Source: Arcicella rigui
GTDB taxonomy: Bacteria > Bacteroidota > Bacteroidia > Cytophagales > Spirosomataceae
Reading direction: 5' to 3'
DNA length: 64,000 nt
NCBI RefSeq assembly: GCF_034929435.1
Contig: NZ_JAYFUM010000009.1
Coordinates: 174,255 to 238,254, forward strand
This document shows, one piece after another, positions 55,663 through 63,101 of this stretch (its first letter is position 1; every line of letters starts with the position of its first letter). A model generated the notes under the pieces. The model had not been told where the DNA came from. It worked only from the letters and a program-made list of their open reading frames with translations, and did no database searches. The translations under genes and the position numbers were made by a program.

Positions 55663-56859
55663 ATGCAAAAACTCGCTTCAGCTTTTATCTTTTTATTTTT
55701 GATTGGACTCACAAAAGTCTTCGGTCAAGAAGTACCAAAGGAATTAGAAAATATTATTTCTCCGCAGGTCAATCCAGACCAAACAGTTACGTTTCGTTTT
55801 TTTGCTCCGAAAGCCGATAGCGTTCAAATTAGTTCCGACTTTCTTCCTCCGATAAAAGTAATGAGTCGTTTTGGTTTAGTAGATGGCCCGGGGAAAATAG
55901 CTTTGACAAAAGATAAAAATGGACTTTGGACTTACACTTCAAAAGCTCTTGCATCTGAATTATACAGTTATTCTTTTTTGGTAGATGGTATCAAAACAAA
56001 CGACCCTAATAGTCCTTATGCTTTGCGAAATGGGGCTTCATTGACCAATATTTTTATCATTGGAAATGGCATTGCCGATTTATATAAAACCACCGATGTA
56101 GCTCATGGTACTTTGGTACACAGTTGGTATCCGTCATCAGGCTTAAAAACAAATCGTAGAATCAGTATTTACACACCAGCAGGTTACGAGCAATCGACAG
56201 ATAAGTATCCAGTTTTATATTTACTTCATGGTGCTGGGGGCGATGAAGAATCATGGGCGGCTCATGGACGTGCTATTCAAATATTGGATAATTTAATAGC
56301 CCAAGGCAAAGCCAAACCGATGATTGTAGTAATGCCCAATGGCAATGTAGCACAAGATGCTGGTTATGGCTACGGACGTGATGGTTTCTACAAACCAGAA
56401 TTTTTATTGCCAAGGTCAATGAATGGAGAATACGAAGCCAACTTTATGGACATCGTTACTTATGTAGAAAAAAACTTTCGAGTAAAAGCCAATAAAGCCA
56501 ATCGTGCTATTGCTGGGCTTTCAATGGGCGGTTTTCATACGATGCACATCAGCCGTTATTTCCCTAATACTTTCGACTATGTAGGATTATTTTCAGCTGC
56601 ACTAATGGAACGAGAAGATGCCACAGGAAAAGTGTATAGCCAGATTGATCAAACATTAAAAACCCAAAAAGATAATGGTTTGAAACTCTATTGGATAGCG
56701 ATTGGTAAAGATGATTTTTTGTACAAAGCCAATGTTGATTTCAGGAAGAAATTAGATGATTTGGGCATGAAATACGAGTACGTAGAAACAGAAGAAGGAC
56801 ATATTTGGAAAAATTGGAGAATATATCTATCTCAGTTTGCTCCAAGGCTTTTTAGATAA
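55663..56859 (+). CDS. Secreted esterase (CE1-like, with N-terminal CBM48/E-set domain)
   Basis: This 398-residue protein has a signal peptide (cut after VFGQ), an N-terminal E-set immunoglobulin-like domain (VTFRFFAPKADSVQISSDF, about 45-135) and a C-terminal alpha/beta hydrolase of the esterase D/feruloyl type: YPVLYLLHGAGGDEESW (about 187-203), nucleophile in AGLSMGGFHT (about 284-293) and the catalytic histidine in EEGHIWKNWR. Such enzymes remove feruloyl or acetyl esters from plant polysaccharides. It lies beside the LacI gene, but no shared operator is seen before it. Confidence 0.9.
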   Translation: MQKLASAFIFLFLIGLTKVFGQEVPKELENIISPQVNPDQTVTFRFFAPKADSVQISSDFLPPIKVMSRFGLVDGPGKIALTKDKNGLWTYTSKALASELYSYSFLVDGIKTNDPNSPYALRNGASLTNIFIIGNGIADLYKTTDVAHGTLVHSWYPSSGLKTNRRISIYTPAGYEQSTDKYPVLYLLHGAGGDEESWAAHGRAIQILDNLIAQGKAKPMIVVMPNGNVAQDAGYGYGRDGFYKPEFLLPRSMNGEYEANFMDIVTYVEKNFRVKANKANRAIAGLSMGGFHTMHISRYFPNTFDYVGLFSAALMEREDATGKVYSQIDQTLKTQKDNGLKLYWIAIGKDDFLYKANVDFRKKLDDLGMKYEYVETEEGHIWKNWRIYLSQFAPRLFR

Positions 56860-56887
56860 ACTCTTGGTGATTTCCTTGAGTTATTTT

Positions 56888-56951
56888 ATCTCATCAATGA
56901 GAATTTTTGTGACTTGTTTAAGTTACTTAATCTCGTTGATGAGATTTTTTA
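56888..56951 (+). terminator. Tandem intrinsic terminators after the esterase gene
   Basis: ATCTCATCAATGAGA followed by TTTTT (56888-56907), then AATCTC/GAGATT with a T run (56929-56950). Both fall within 100 bases of the stop codon. Confidence 0.75.
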
Positions 56952-57106
56952 TTGGATTATTCATTAAATTTAAAACAAGAGAATAATTTAAAATGAATAC
57001 AGAAATATCTAATTTAGTGGATACAATAATTTTTACAACAATACAAAAAGTACGACATTAATAGTACAACGAAAAATAGGGATAACAAAAAGTACTATAA
57101 AACTTT

Positions 57107-57127
57107 CGCATATTAGCGAGTTAGCGG
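57107..57127 (+). other. Module boundary word before the FRG gene
   Basis: CGCATATTAGCGAGTTAGCGG resembles CGTATATTTACGAGTTATGTGC at 25374-25395, which precedes the metal-resistance module. GTTAGCGG also occurs at the right end of the attC-like hairpin at 26850-26857. It begins only 28 bases before the FRG ATG and may also contain the promoter. Confidence 0.45.
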
Positions 57128-57134
57128 TAATTAT

Positions 57135-58151
57135 ATGACGACACTACCAACTTACGAAACCTTCGATGAAAAATCTAAACATTTCAATCTTGTAAAAGTT
57201 GAAACCATAGACGACTATAATAAAATCGTTGAAACACAAAAAAAGTTAAACGGCATTTACAGAGGCATTAACACTTCAAAATATAAAATTTACACCTCAC
57301 TACAGAGACAAATAATTACGAAAGACTTACAGGGCAAATTTTGTATTGAAGACTATCTACACAATTTTCGACAAAACAAAATCCTTCAAAAATATTTTGA
57401 CACTTTAAAATTTGAAACGTCTAAACTTTCTATTTATAGTTATTTACAACATTATGGTGCCCCGACACCCTTTTTAGACTTCACTATTAATTTTGAAAAA
57501 GCTCTTTACTTTGCTATTGAAAATTTCGATGAAACTTCATACGTTGAGCAAGGATTAATTGACGATTATTTTTCAATATTTTTCATTAACCAAACAGACT
57601 TTGACTTAATTGAAATACCAGAAGTAATCAGAAGTTTAAAGGACTTCAAACGACTAAGCGGTGACTTTTTTTCTCGATATGAAGACTACACACATCAACA
57701 TTTAGTATCCCACGTTGACAACACTTTTACAATCAATACTTGTAAAGTATTTCTGATTAGTCATTACGAAGAATTCATTGACATATACAATACATACAAC
57801 AACATTAGAATTGTTGCACAAGAAGGGTTGTTTATTCATAATGACTATTTAGATAAACCGTTAGAAGAAGCCTTGAAAGATTTTTTTAAAGAAGCTACCA
57901 TTTTTGTTGGCTCTGGTTTGGACGAAATTGATGACCCTCAAATAATAGCTGACAATGAAAAGTATATTGAAGACTTAGAAAAAAATAGAGGTTTTCAACA
58001 ACGATTAGAAAAAAACATCATCACAAGTTTTGAAATTAAAAAGTCATTAATAGGCGAAATAAGGAAAAGTTTCACCCTGCAAAAAGGTGACATATACCCT
58101 GACCCAGAAAAGTTATGTTGGCAGACATTTGAAGACAGTCTACCAAAGTAA
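57135..58151 (+). CDS. FRG domain-containing protein
   Basis: The 338-residue soluble protein contains an FRG domain, named for the phenylalanine-arginine-glycine motif: GIYRGINTSKYKIYTSLQRQ (about 38-57) and the later SYLQHYGAPTPFLDFTINFEKALYFAIEN (about 106-134), with a further VIRSLKDF stretch. The C-terminal half (from about 220) is unannotated and charged. FRG proteins occur in defence islands, prophages and accessory modules and their biochemical activity is not established. The gene has lower GC than its neighbours and lies in an accessory stretch, so it was probably acquired. Confidence 0.85.
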   Translation: MTTLPTYETFDEKSKHFNLVKVETIDDYNKIVETQKKLNGIYRGINTSKYKIYTSLQRQIITKDLQGKFCIEDYLHNFRQNKILQKYFDTLKFETSKLSIYSYLQHYGAPTPFLDFTINFEKALYFAIENFDETSYVEQGLIDDYFSIFFINQTDFDLIEIPEVIRSLKDFKRLSGDFFSRYEDYTHQHLVSHVDNTFTINTCKVFLISHYEEFIDIYNTYNNIRIVAQEGLFIHNDYLDKPLEEALKDFFKEATIFVGSGLDEIDDPQIIADNEKYIEDLEKNRGFQQRLEKNIITSFEIKKSLIGEIRKSFTLQKGDIYPDPEKLCWQTFEDSLPK

Positions 58152-58156
58152 CTCCA

Positions 58157-58392
58157 ACTGGTAGTAGGTTATCCTACTACCTAAAATAATAAAGAGCGTC
58201 TCGCTCGCATCTCTGTTTCGCCAAGACGGGGTCGCCAAGATGGGAACGAGTATCAGCAACTCGTTAGCATTCTATCACATTTGTTTGTTGCTAACGCACG
58301 ATTCGTTGAAGAAAACGCCAACGAAGACTAATACTACACAACACTCTAACAATCAGTTAGACACAGAAAAACAATAATACTTAATATCCAAA
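58157..58392 (+). repeat. Hairpin-rich 235-bp direct repeat, copy A
   Basis: The repeat starts with a perfect GGTAGTAGG/CCTACTACC hairpin and contains AACGAGT/ACTCGTT and CGTTAGCA/TGCTAACG stems. It is repeated with few changes at 59453-59692. This copy lies between the FRG gene and the alcohol dehydrogenase gene, so it is the leader of the latter. Confidence 0.9.
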
Positions 58393-58397
58393 ATAGA

Positions 58398-59438
58398 ATG
58401 AAAGCATTAGTTTATGAAAAATTTCAAGGGGGTTTAACTATTCAAACAGTACCAGACCCTACGCCTAATAGCCACGGAGTTGTTGTGAAAGTAAAAGCTA
58501 CGGGCTTATGCCTAAGCGATTGGCACGCTTGGCAAGGACACGATACGGATGTAGAACTGCCACACGTAGGAGGACACGAATTAGCTGGAATTATAGTGGC
58601 AATCGGAAAGGATGTAAAGAACTATAAAGTAGACGACCGTGTAACAGTACCATTTGTAAGTGGCTGCGGTAGTTGTGGAGAATGTTTATCTGGCAATCAT
58701 CAGGTATGCGATAATCAATCCCAACCGGGCTTTACGCATTGGGGTTCATTTGCTGAATATGTTGCCATAGATTTTGCAGATATAAATTTGGTTAAAATAC
58801 CAAACGAAATTAGTAACGAAACCGCTTCAATATTAGGTTGTCGTTTCATTACCTCATTCAGAGCCATTGCACATCAAGGAAAGGTTAGTGGTGGACAATT
58901 TGTAGCTATACACGGTTGTGGAGGTGTGGGTTTATCTGCGATTATGATTGCGAATGCACTCGGAGCTAAGGTTATAGCTATAGACATTAACGATGAAACA
59001 TTAGCTTTGGCTAAAGAACTCGGAGCTGTTGAGATAATTAACGCAAATAAAAGTGCGGATGTGATTGCAGAAGTAAAATCATTGAGTAATGGCGGTGTTC
59101 ATGTATCTGTTGATGCTTTAGGAAATCCCATAACTTGTTTCAACTCTGTTGCTAATCTGAGAAAACGGGGTAAACACATTCAGGTTGGTTTAATGACAGG
59201 CGACAATAAGCACCCAAAAATTCCGATGGACGCTGTAATTGCAAATGAATTAGAAATTATCGGAAGTCATGGAATGCAGGCTTTCAAATATTCGGAAATG
59301 TTGGAAATGATAAAAAATGGAAAACTAAAACCCCAAAAACTTATCGACAGGACTATTTCTTTAGAAAATGCCATTACTGCCTTACCAAACATGGATAAAT
59401 TTGAAAATAAAGGTGCATTGGTTATTAATTCATTTTAA
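58398..59438 (+). CDS. Zinc-dependent alcohol dehydrogenase family protein
   Basis: The 346-residue medium-chain dehydrogenase binds two zincs: a catalytic site with C38 (ATGLCLSDWHAW) and H60 (GGHELAG), and a structural site of four cysteines in GCGSCGECLSGNHQVCDN (about 89-106). The NAD-binding loop is GCGGVGLSAI (about 172-181). It oxidises an alcohol to an aldehyde or ketone; the substrate is unknown. Part of this gene (58627-58734) is repeated in the pseudogene at 59693-59803. Copies A and B of the hairpin repeat flank it. Confidence 0.93.
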   Translation: MKALVYEKFQGGLTIQTVPDPTPNSHGVVVKVKATGLCLSDWHAWQGHDTDVELPHVGGHELAGIIVAIGKDVKNYKVDDRVTVPFVSGCGSCGECLSGNHQVCDNQSQPGFTHWGSFAEYVAIDFADINLVKIPNEISNETASILGCRFITSFRAIAHQGKVSGGQFVAIHGCGGVGLSAIMIANALGAKVIAIDINDETLALAKELGAVEIINANKSADVIAEVKSLSNGGVHVSVDALGNPITCFNSVANLRKRGKHIQVGLMTGDNKHPKIPMDAVIANELEIIGSHGMQAFKYSEMLEMIKNGKLKPQKLIDRTISLENAITALPNMDKFENKGALVINSF

Positions 59439-59452
59439 GAAGGAAGTCTCAT

Positions 59453-59692
59453 ACTGGTAGTAGGTTTTTCCTACTACCTAAAATAATAAAGAGCATCTCG
59501 CTCGCATCTCTGTTTCGCCAAGACGGAGTCGCCAAGACGGGAACGAGTATCAGCAACTCGTTACTTAGCATTCTATCACATTTGGTTGTTGATGACGCTC
59601 GTCTCGTTGGAGAAAACGTCAACGAAGGCTAATACTACACAACACTCTAACAATCAGTTAGACACAGAAAAACAATAATACTTAATATCCAA
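59453..59692 (+). repeat. Hairpin-rich direct repeat, copy B
   Basis: It matches copy A (58157-58392) from ACTGGTAGTAGG to TTAATATCCAAA, with small changes: the GGTAGTAGG/CCTACTACC hairpin is intact, while the GTTAGCA/TGCTAAC stem is broken by insertions. It is joined at about 59692 to an internal part of the dehydrogenase sequence (from 58627). Confidence 0.88.
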
Positions 59693-59983
59693 AGTAGACG
59701 ACCGTGTAACAGTACCATTTGTGAGTGGCTGCTGTAGTTGTGGAGAATGTTTATCTGGCAATCATCAGGTATGCGACAATCAATCCAATCCCGACCGGGC
59801 TTTAAAATTAACGCTGTCAGTTCTGGTTTTACCAAAACTGACCTCAATCATCATCGTGGAACAGAAATGGTGGAAGATGCTGGAAAACACATTGTAAAAT
59901 ATGCTTTAATTGACAATGATGGAGTAACAGGAAAATTCTTTTGCGAAGAAACAAATCCCGAAACAGGGGAAATTCCTTGGTAA
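59693..59983 (+). pseudogene. Chimeric remnant: alcohol dehydrogenase segment joined to SDR C-terminus
   Basis: The first part (59693-59803) copies 58627-58734, an internal piece of the dehydrogenase gene with the cysteine-rich zinc segment. From about 59805 the sequence changes to the C-terminal 58 residues of a short-chain dehydrogenase (INAVSSGFTKTDLNHHRG to NPETGEIPW), which is similar to, but not the same as, the SDR at 61877-62614 (there NAVCPGYTKTDFTGYNGG to KPTTGEIPW). It has no complete catalytic domain and is a broken fusion. The layout suggests deletion between paralogous genes after a duplication. Confidence 0.85.
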
Positions 59984-60284
59984 TAAAACAGGTATGTAAC
60001 AATATCAGGCGAAGCACAATACTCGCCTGATATTTTACTCTATCTTAAATTTGATGCTTCTCATGATGGTTTGGGTATAAATTCTACCCAAACAGCAAAC
60101 CTTGTTTATGAATAGCAATTTTACAAGGAACCCATCAAAGAAAAAAGCTATTGAAACTTTCTTTCTTGCACTAATGTTGCATATTTAAAACTTTAAATAG
60201 TTTGATTTTATCATTCTGAGCTGGCTTATTTTGACCTTTTTGGCTTTACTTGCCTGCGTAGTACACTTTACAAGCAATAAAAAA
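59984..60284. other. Intergenic region with two hairpins
   Basis: A perfect 12-base stem (60001-60034) and a second stem GTTTGGGTA/TACCCAAAC (60069-60093). The region after about 60100 is AT-rich with the promoter of the following operon. No gene is seen. Confidence 0.5.
60001..60036 (+). terminator. Terminator-like hairpin after the chimeric remnant
   Basis: The perfect stem AATATCAGGCGA/TCGCCTGATATT is followed by a short TTTTA. It lies 17 bases past the SDR remnant stop. Confidence 0.7.
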
Positions 60285-60530
60285 ATGACAGAAATTTTTA
60301 TTACAAACATTCAAAATGAAGTTCAATCAAAAAATATTTTGGACTTTTTTAAAATAGAATCCCCTGAATTGGAAGTTAGCTTTGACCTCAACGAGACGGT
60401 AAAAACATATCCTTGTGGTCATACCATTTTAAGAGTTGAAGGCGATACAATCAATTTGGAACGTATTTTGACAAGTTTAGGGAATTTAGGGTATAGTTGC
60501 GAAATATTGCAGGACAAAGTTTGCATTTAA
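60285..60530 (+). CDS. Small HMA-like-fold protein
   Basis: The 81-residue protein begins MTEIFITNIQNEVQSKNILDFF and ends with VEGDTINLERILTSLGNLGYSCEILQDK, whose beta-alpha-beta layout and final LGYSCEIL strand resemble the heavy-metal-associated fold. The usual GMTCxxC metal loop is absent; the only cysteines are in YPCGHT and the last strand. It starts with the first ATG after a TTTGA-rich stretch and is followed 5 bases later by a methyltransferase gene, so the two are co-transcribed. Function unknown. Confidence 0.65.
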   Translation: MTEIFITNIQNEVQSKNILDFFKIESPELEVSFDLNETVKTYPCGHTILRVEGDTINLERILTSLGNLGYSCEILQDKVCI

Positions 60531-60535
60531 AAATA

Positions 60536-61156
60536 ATGGCAATGAAAGAATTTTGGGAAGAAGCATTTAAAGATAAACAGGAAATGTGGGGATTAGACCC
60601 TACAAAATCAACTGTTTTAACAAAAGATTTTTTTGTCGACAAAGGAGTAAAGAATATTCTTATTCCCGGTATTGGCTATGGACGAAATGCCAAAGTTTTT
60701 GTAGACAACGGAATGACAGTAACAGGAATAGAAATTTCTCAAACTGCTATTGATTTAGCTCATAAACATTTTGGGAGCGAATTGAAAATTTATCCTGGTT
60801 CGGTAACTGAAATGCCTTTTGATAACAAATTGTATGATGGAATATTTTGTTATGGATTAATTTATTTATTAGACGAAGACGAAAGAAAGAAACTGATTCA
60901 AAGCTGTTTTAACCAGTTGACTGAAAACGGATTTATGGTTTTTACAGCAATTACGAAGGATGCTCAAACTTACGGACAAGGCACACAAATAAGCAAAGAC
61001 CGATTTGAAATGTTTGGTGGTGTTAAAATTTTCTTTTACGACAAAGAAACCATAGAAGAAGAATTTGGTAAAACTGGGCTTTTTGAAGTAACTGAGGTAA
61101 CAGAAAACTATCCATTTTATCTAATAAAATGCAGAAAAAGTAAAGAAAAAAGCTGA
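60536..61156 (+). CDS. Class I SAM-dependent methyltransferase
   Basis: The 206-residue methyltransferase has the SAM-binding motif I in ILIPGIGYGRNAKVFVDNG (about 42-60), an acidic ribose-binding loop at TGIEIS (about 65) and post-motif segments with LYDGIFCYGLIYLL. The pattern resembles thiopurine or tellurite resistance methyltransferases (TehB/TPMT type), which share the FWEEAF-WGLDPT N-terminal style, but the substrate cannot be named. The start may be ATG 60536 or ATG 60542. It overlaps no neighbour and follows the small protein closely. Confidence 0.88.
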   Translation: MAMKEFWEEAFKDKQEMWGLDPTKSTVLTKDFFVDKGVKNILIPGIGYGRNAKVFVDNGMTVTGIEISQTAIDLAHKHFGSELKIYPGSVTEMPFDNKLYDGIFCYGLIYLLDEDERKKLIQSCFNQLTENGFMVFTAITKDAQTYGQGTQISKDRFEMFGGVKIFFYDKETIEEEFGKTGLFEVTEVTENYPFYLIKCRKSKEKS

Positions 61157-61181
61157 TGAGAATCCACTCCTAATAAGCACT

Positions 61182-61197
61182 TTTACCAAATGGTAAA
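61182..61197. promoter_or_regulatory. Palindromic operator TTTACC-AAAT-GGTAAA before the Crp/Fnr gene
   Basis: This 16-base site has 6-base perfect arms around AAAT. An identical copy lies at 61806-61821 before the SDR gene. Its centre is about 36 bases before the last base of the TAACTTTG -7 box, which places it near -41.5, where Crp-type activators bind. The Crp/Fnr protein of the adjacent gene is the natural candidate. Confidence 0.7.
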
Positions 61198-61217
61198 TCA
61201 TAGCCACAGTCAATCGC

Positions 61218-61225
61218 TAACTTTG
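61218..61225 (+). promoter_or_regulatory. -7 element of the Crp/Fnr gene
   Basis: TAACTTTG matches TAnnTTTG and ends 5 bases before the ATG at 61231. The transcript would be leaderless. Confidence 0.55.
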
Positions 61226-61230
61226 CTACA

Positions 61231-61797
61231 ATGGAAGAACTGATAGAATATATTTTGCAATTTGGCAATTTAAACAAACAACAAATTGACCTTATTACCA
61301 GTAAAGTCAAAAAAATAGAACTCGGTAAAGACGAGTATTTTTCTGAAGCAGGTAAAATTCCCCGACAAGTCGGTTTTGTTTTGGAAGGCGTTGTTCGTGG
61401 GTGTTATTATAACAACAAAGGAGAAGAAATTACACGTTGCTTTATTTCAGAAAATAATTTAGTGGTTGATTACGTAAACTTTGAGGCAAACACAGCTTCT
61501 GCCGAATACCTACAAGCCAGTACCGATTGCAAGCTCATTGTATTTTCAAAACAAGATTGGGAAGAACTTTCCCATACCATAGTCGGCTGGGATAATATCA
61601 AAAACAAAATGGTTCAAAAGTGCCTTTATCAAAAATCCAGAAAAGGCCCTGTAATTTCTAAAGACGCTACTACACGATATTTGGATTTTTTGGAGAACTA
61701 TCCAACACTTACTAATCGTGTTGCACTTTCTCATATTGCTTCATACTTAGGGGTTACGCAACAATCATTGAGCCGAATAAGAAAGAATGTCAAATGA
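61231..61797 (+). CDS. Crp/Fnr family transcriptional regulator
   Basis: The 188-residue protein has the cyclic-nucleotide-binding-like sensor domain (LGKDEYFSEAGKIPRQVGFVLEGVVRGCYY, about 30-60) and a C-terminal winged helix with the recognition segment ALSHIASYLGVTQQSLSRIRKN (about 165-186). The sensor lacks an obvious cAMP signature or an iron-sulfur cysteine set. The identical TTTACC-N4-GGTAAA site before this gene and the next suggests autoregulation and control of the SDR gene. The signal it senses is unknown. Confidence 0.92.
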   Translation: MEELIEYILQFGNLNKQQIDLITSKVKKIELGKDEYFSEAGKIPRQVGFVLEGVVRGCYYNNKGEEITRCFISENNLVVDYVNFEANTASAEYLQASTDCKLIVFSKQDWEELSHTIVGWDNIKNKMVQKCLYQKSRKGPVISKDATTRYLDFLENYPTLTNRVALSHIASYLGVTQQSLSRIRKNVK

Positions 61798-61805
61798 TTT
61801 TGCTT

Positions 61806-61821
61806 TTTACCAAATGGTAAA
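61806..61821. promoter_or_regulatory. Palindromic operator TTTACC-AAAT-GGTAAA before the SDR gene
   Basis: Identical to the site at 61182-61197. Its centre is about 37 bases before the last base of AATCTTTG (61843-61850), almost the same spacing as in the Crp/Fnr promoter, so both genes probably answer to one regulator. Confidence 0.7.
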
Positions 61822-61842
61822 TTACTTCATTTTTTATAGTGA

Positions 61843-61850
61843 AATCTTTG
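61843..61850 (+). promoter_or_regulatory. -7 element of the SDR gene
   Basis: AATCTTTG matches TAnnTTTG at all but the first two positions (AA for TA, one mismatch). It lies 26 bases before the ATG at 61877. Confidence 0.45.
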
Positions 61851-61876
61851 CACTATAAATTTCAAATTTTAAAAAA

Positions 61877-62614
61877 ATGAAGACAGCATTTATCACAGGT
61901 GCCAACAAAGGCATTGGTTTTGAAACCGCAAAACAACTATTGCAAAAAGGATTTTACGTTTATCTCGGAAGTCGAAATTTGGAGAATGGCACAAAAGCCA
62001 TCCAAAAATTGAAAGTTGAAAACTTTACGAACGTTGAAGCAATTGAGATTGACGTAACCGACAATGATTCGGTGAAAAATGCACGAATTGAAATCGGGAA
62101 AAAAACAGATACCTTAGACGTTTTGATTAACAACGCAGGTATCAATGGCGGGACACCCTATACAGCACTTGGAGCAAGCAGAGAGCAGTTCCTATCTGCG
62201 TTCGACACAAATGTATTTGGTGTGGCGATGGTTACTCAAGCATTTATTGATTTATTACGTAAATCACCTGAACCAAGAATTGTTAATGTAAGCACAAGTG
62301 TTGGCTCACTTACGCTACAAAGCGACCCAAATTGGATGGGTTACAACTTCGCAAAATATGCGGTTTATGGTTCATCAAAAGCAGCTCTGAATATGTTTAC
62401 CGTTCATTTAGCTTATGAACTACGAGACACGTCTTTCAAAGTAAATGCGGTTTGTCCTGGGTACACAAAAACGGATTTTACAGGCTATAACGGTGGCGAA
62501 GTGGAAGAAGCCGGAAAACGCATTGTAAAATATGCCTTGTTAGACAAGGATGGCGTAACAGGTAAATTTATTAGCGAAGAAACGAAACCGACTACGGGAG
62601 AAATTCCTTGGTAA
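61877..62614 (+). CDS. Short-chain dehydrogenase/reductase (SDR family)
   Basis: The 245-residue classical SDR has the cofactor loop TGANKGIGFETAK (about 7-19), the NNAG motif (LINNAGINGG), the catalytic triad in VNVSTSVGSL and YAVYGSSKAALNMF (YxxxK), and the NAVCPGYTKTDF region after it. It reduces or oxidises a carbonyl or alcohol with NAD(P)H; carbonyl reductase-like activity is common for such proteins. A Crp/Fnr-type regulator lies directly upstream with an identical operator before both genes. A broken relative is at 59805-59983. Confidence 0.92.
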   Translation: MKTAFITGANKGIGFETAKQLLQKGFYVYLGSRNLENGTKAIQKLKVENFTNVEAIEIDVTDNDSVKNARIEIGKKTDTLDVLINNAGINGGTPYTALGASREQFLSAFDTNVFGVAMVTQAFIDLLRKSPEPRIVNVSTSVGSLTLQSDPNWMGYNFAKYAVYGSSKAALNMFTVHLAYELRDTSFKVNAVCPGYTKTDFTGYNGGEVEEAGKRIVKYALLDKDGVTGKFISEETKPTTGEIPW

Positions 62615-62653
62615 CATACATTTATTGAAAAGACAAGAAAACTGTCTATAACA

Positions 62654-62713
62654 AAAGTATTTGCAAAAGCAGGTTTGGACAATCAATTAATTCCCAGCCT
62701 CTGCAAATACTTT
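62654..62713. repeat. Inverted repeat after the SDR gene
   Basis: AAAGTATTTGCA (62654-62665) and its exact complement TGCAAATACTTT (62702-62713) flank 36 bases. It lies between the SDR gene and the 42-bp repeat array; no T run marks it as a simple terminator. Confidence 0.7.
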
Positions 62714-62750
62714 AACTTGGGAGTATTCACTCGGAACTGTTGGGACTGTT

Positions 62751-63040
62751 CATTTGCATTTAACTTTATGCCTATTGAATCTTACTTTATGACATTTACA
62801 TTTAGCATTATGCCTCCTTAATCTGGCGTTGAGGCATTTGCATTTAGCGTTATGCCTCCTTAATCTGGCGTTAAGACATTTGCATTTAGCGTTATGCCTA
62901 TTTAATCTTACTTTATGGCATTTACATTTAGCGTTATGCCTCCTTAATCTGGCGTTAAGACATTTATATTTAGCGTTATGCCTGTTTAATCTTACTTTAT
63001 GGCATTTGCATTTAACTTGATCCTTATTCAATACTCCTAA
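62751..63040. repeat. 42-bp tandem repeat array (copy 2)
   Basis: Six full units of exactly 42 bases begin at 62751, 62793, 62835, 62877, 62919 and 62961, each opening CATTTxxATTTAGC, and a partial unit follows. Each has two 21-base halves, like CATTTGCATTTAGCGTTATG and CTATTTAATCTTACTTTATG. It is the same family as 24904-25140 in the opposite orientation. Confidence 0.93.
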
Positions 63041-63101
63041 ATCAACAAGATTTCATTTCCTAAATTTCCCTATCTTGCACCTAAAAATCCTAAATTAAAA
63101 A

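Noticed and set aside
59738..59983. A complete small SDR gene
   Set aside because: The frame is a fusion of a frame-shifted dehydrogenase segment with an SDR tail and lacks the cofactor loop and catalytic tyrosine.
62750..63031. Open frames of 63-93 codons across the repeat array
   Set aside because: Their peptides only repeat a 14-residue unit on both strands, because the 42-base unit is a multiple of three and lacks stops. They are not genes.
62751..63040. CRISPR array
   Set aside because: The units are head-to-tail copies without unique spacers, and no cas genes are nearby.
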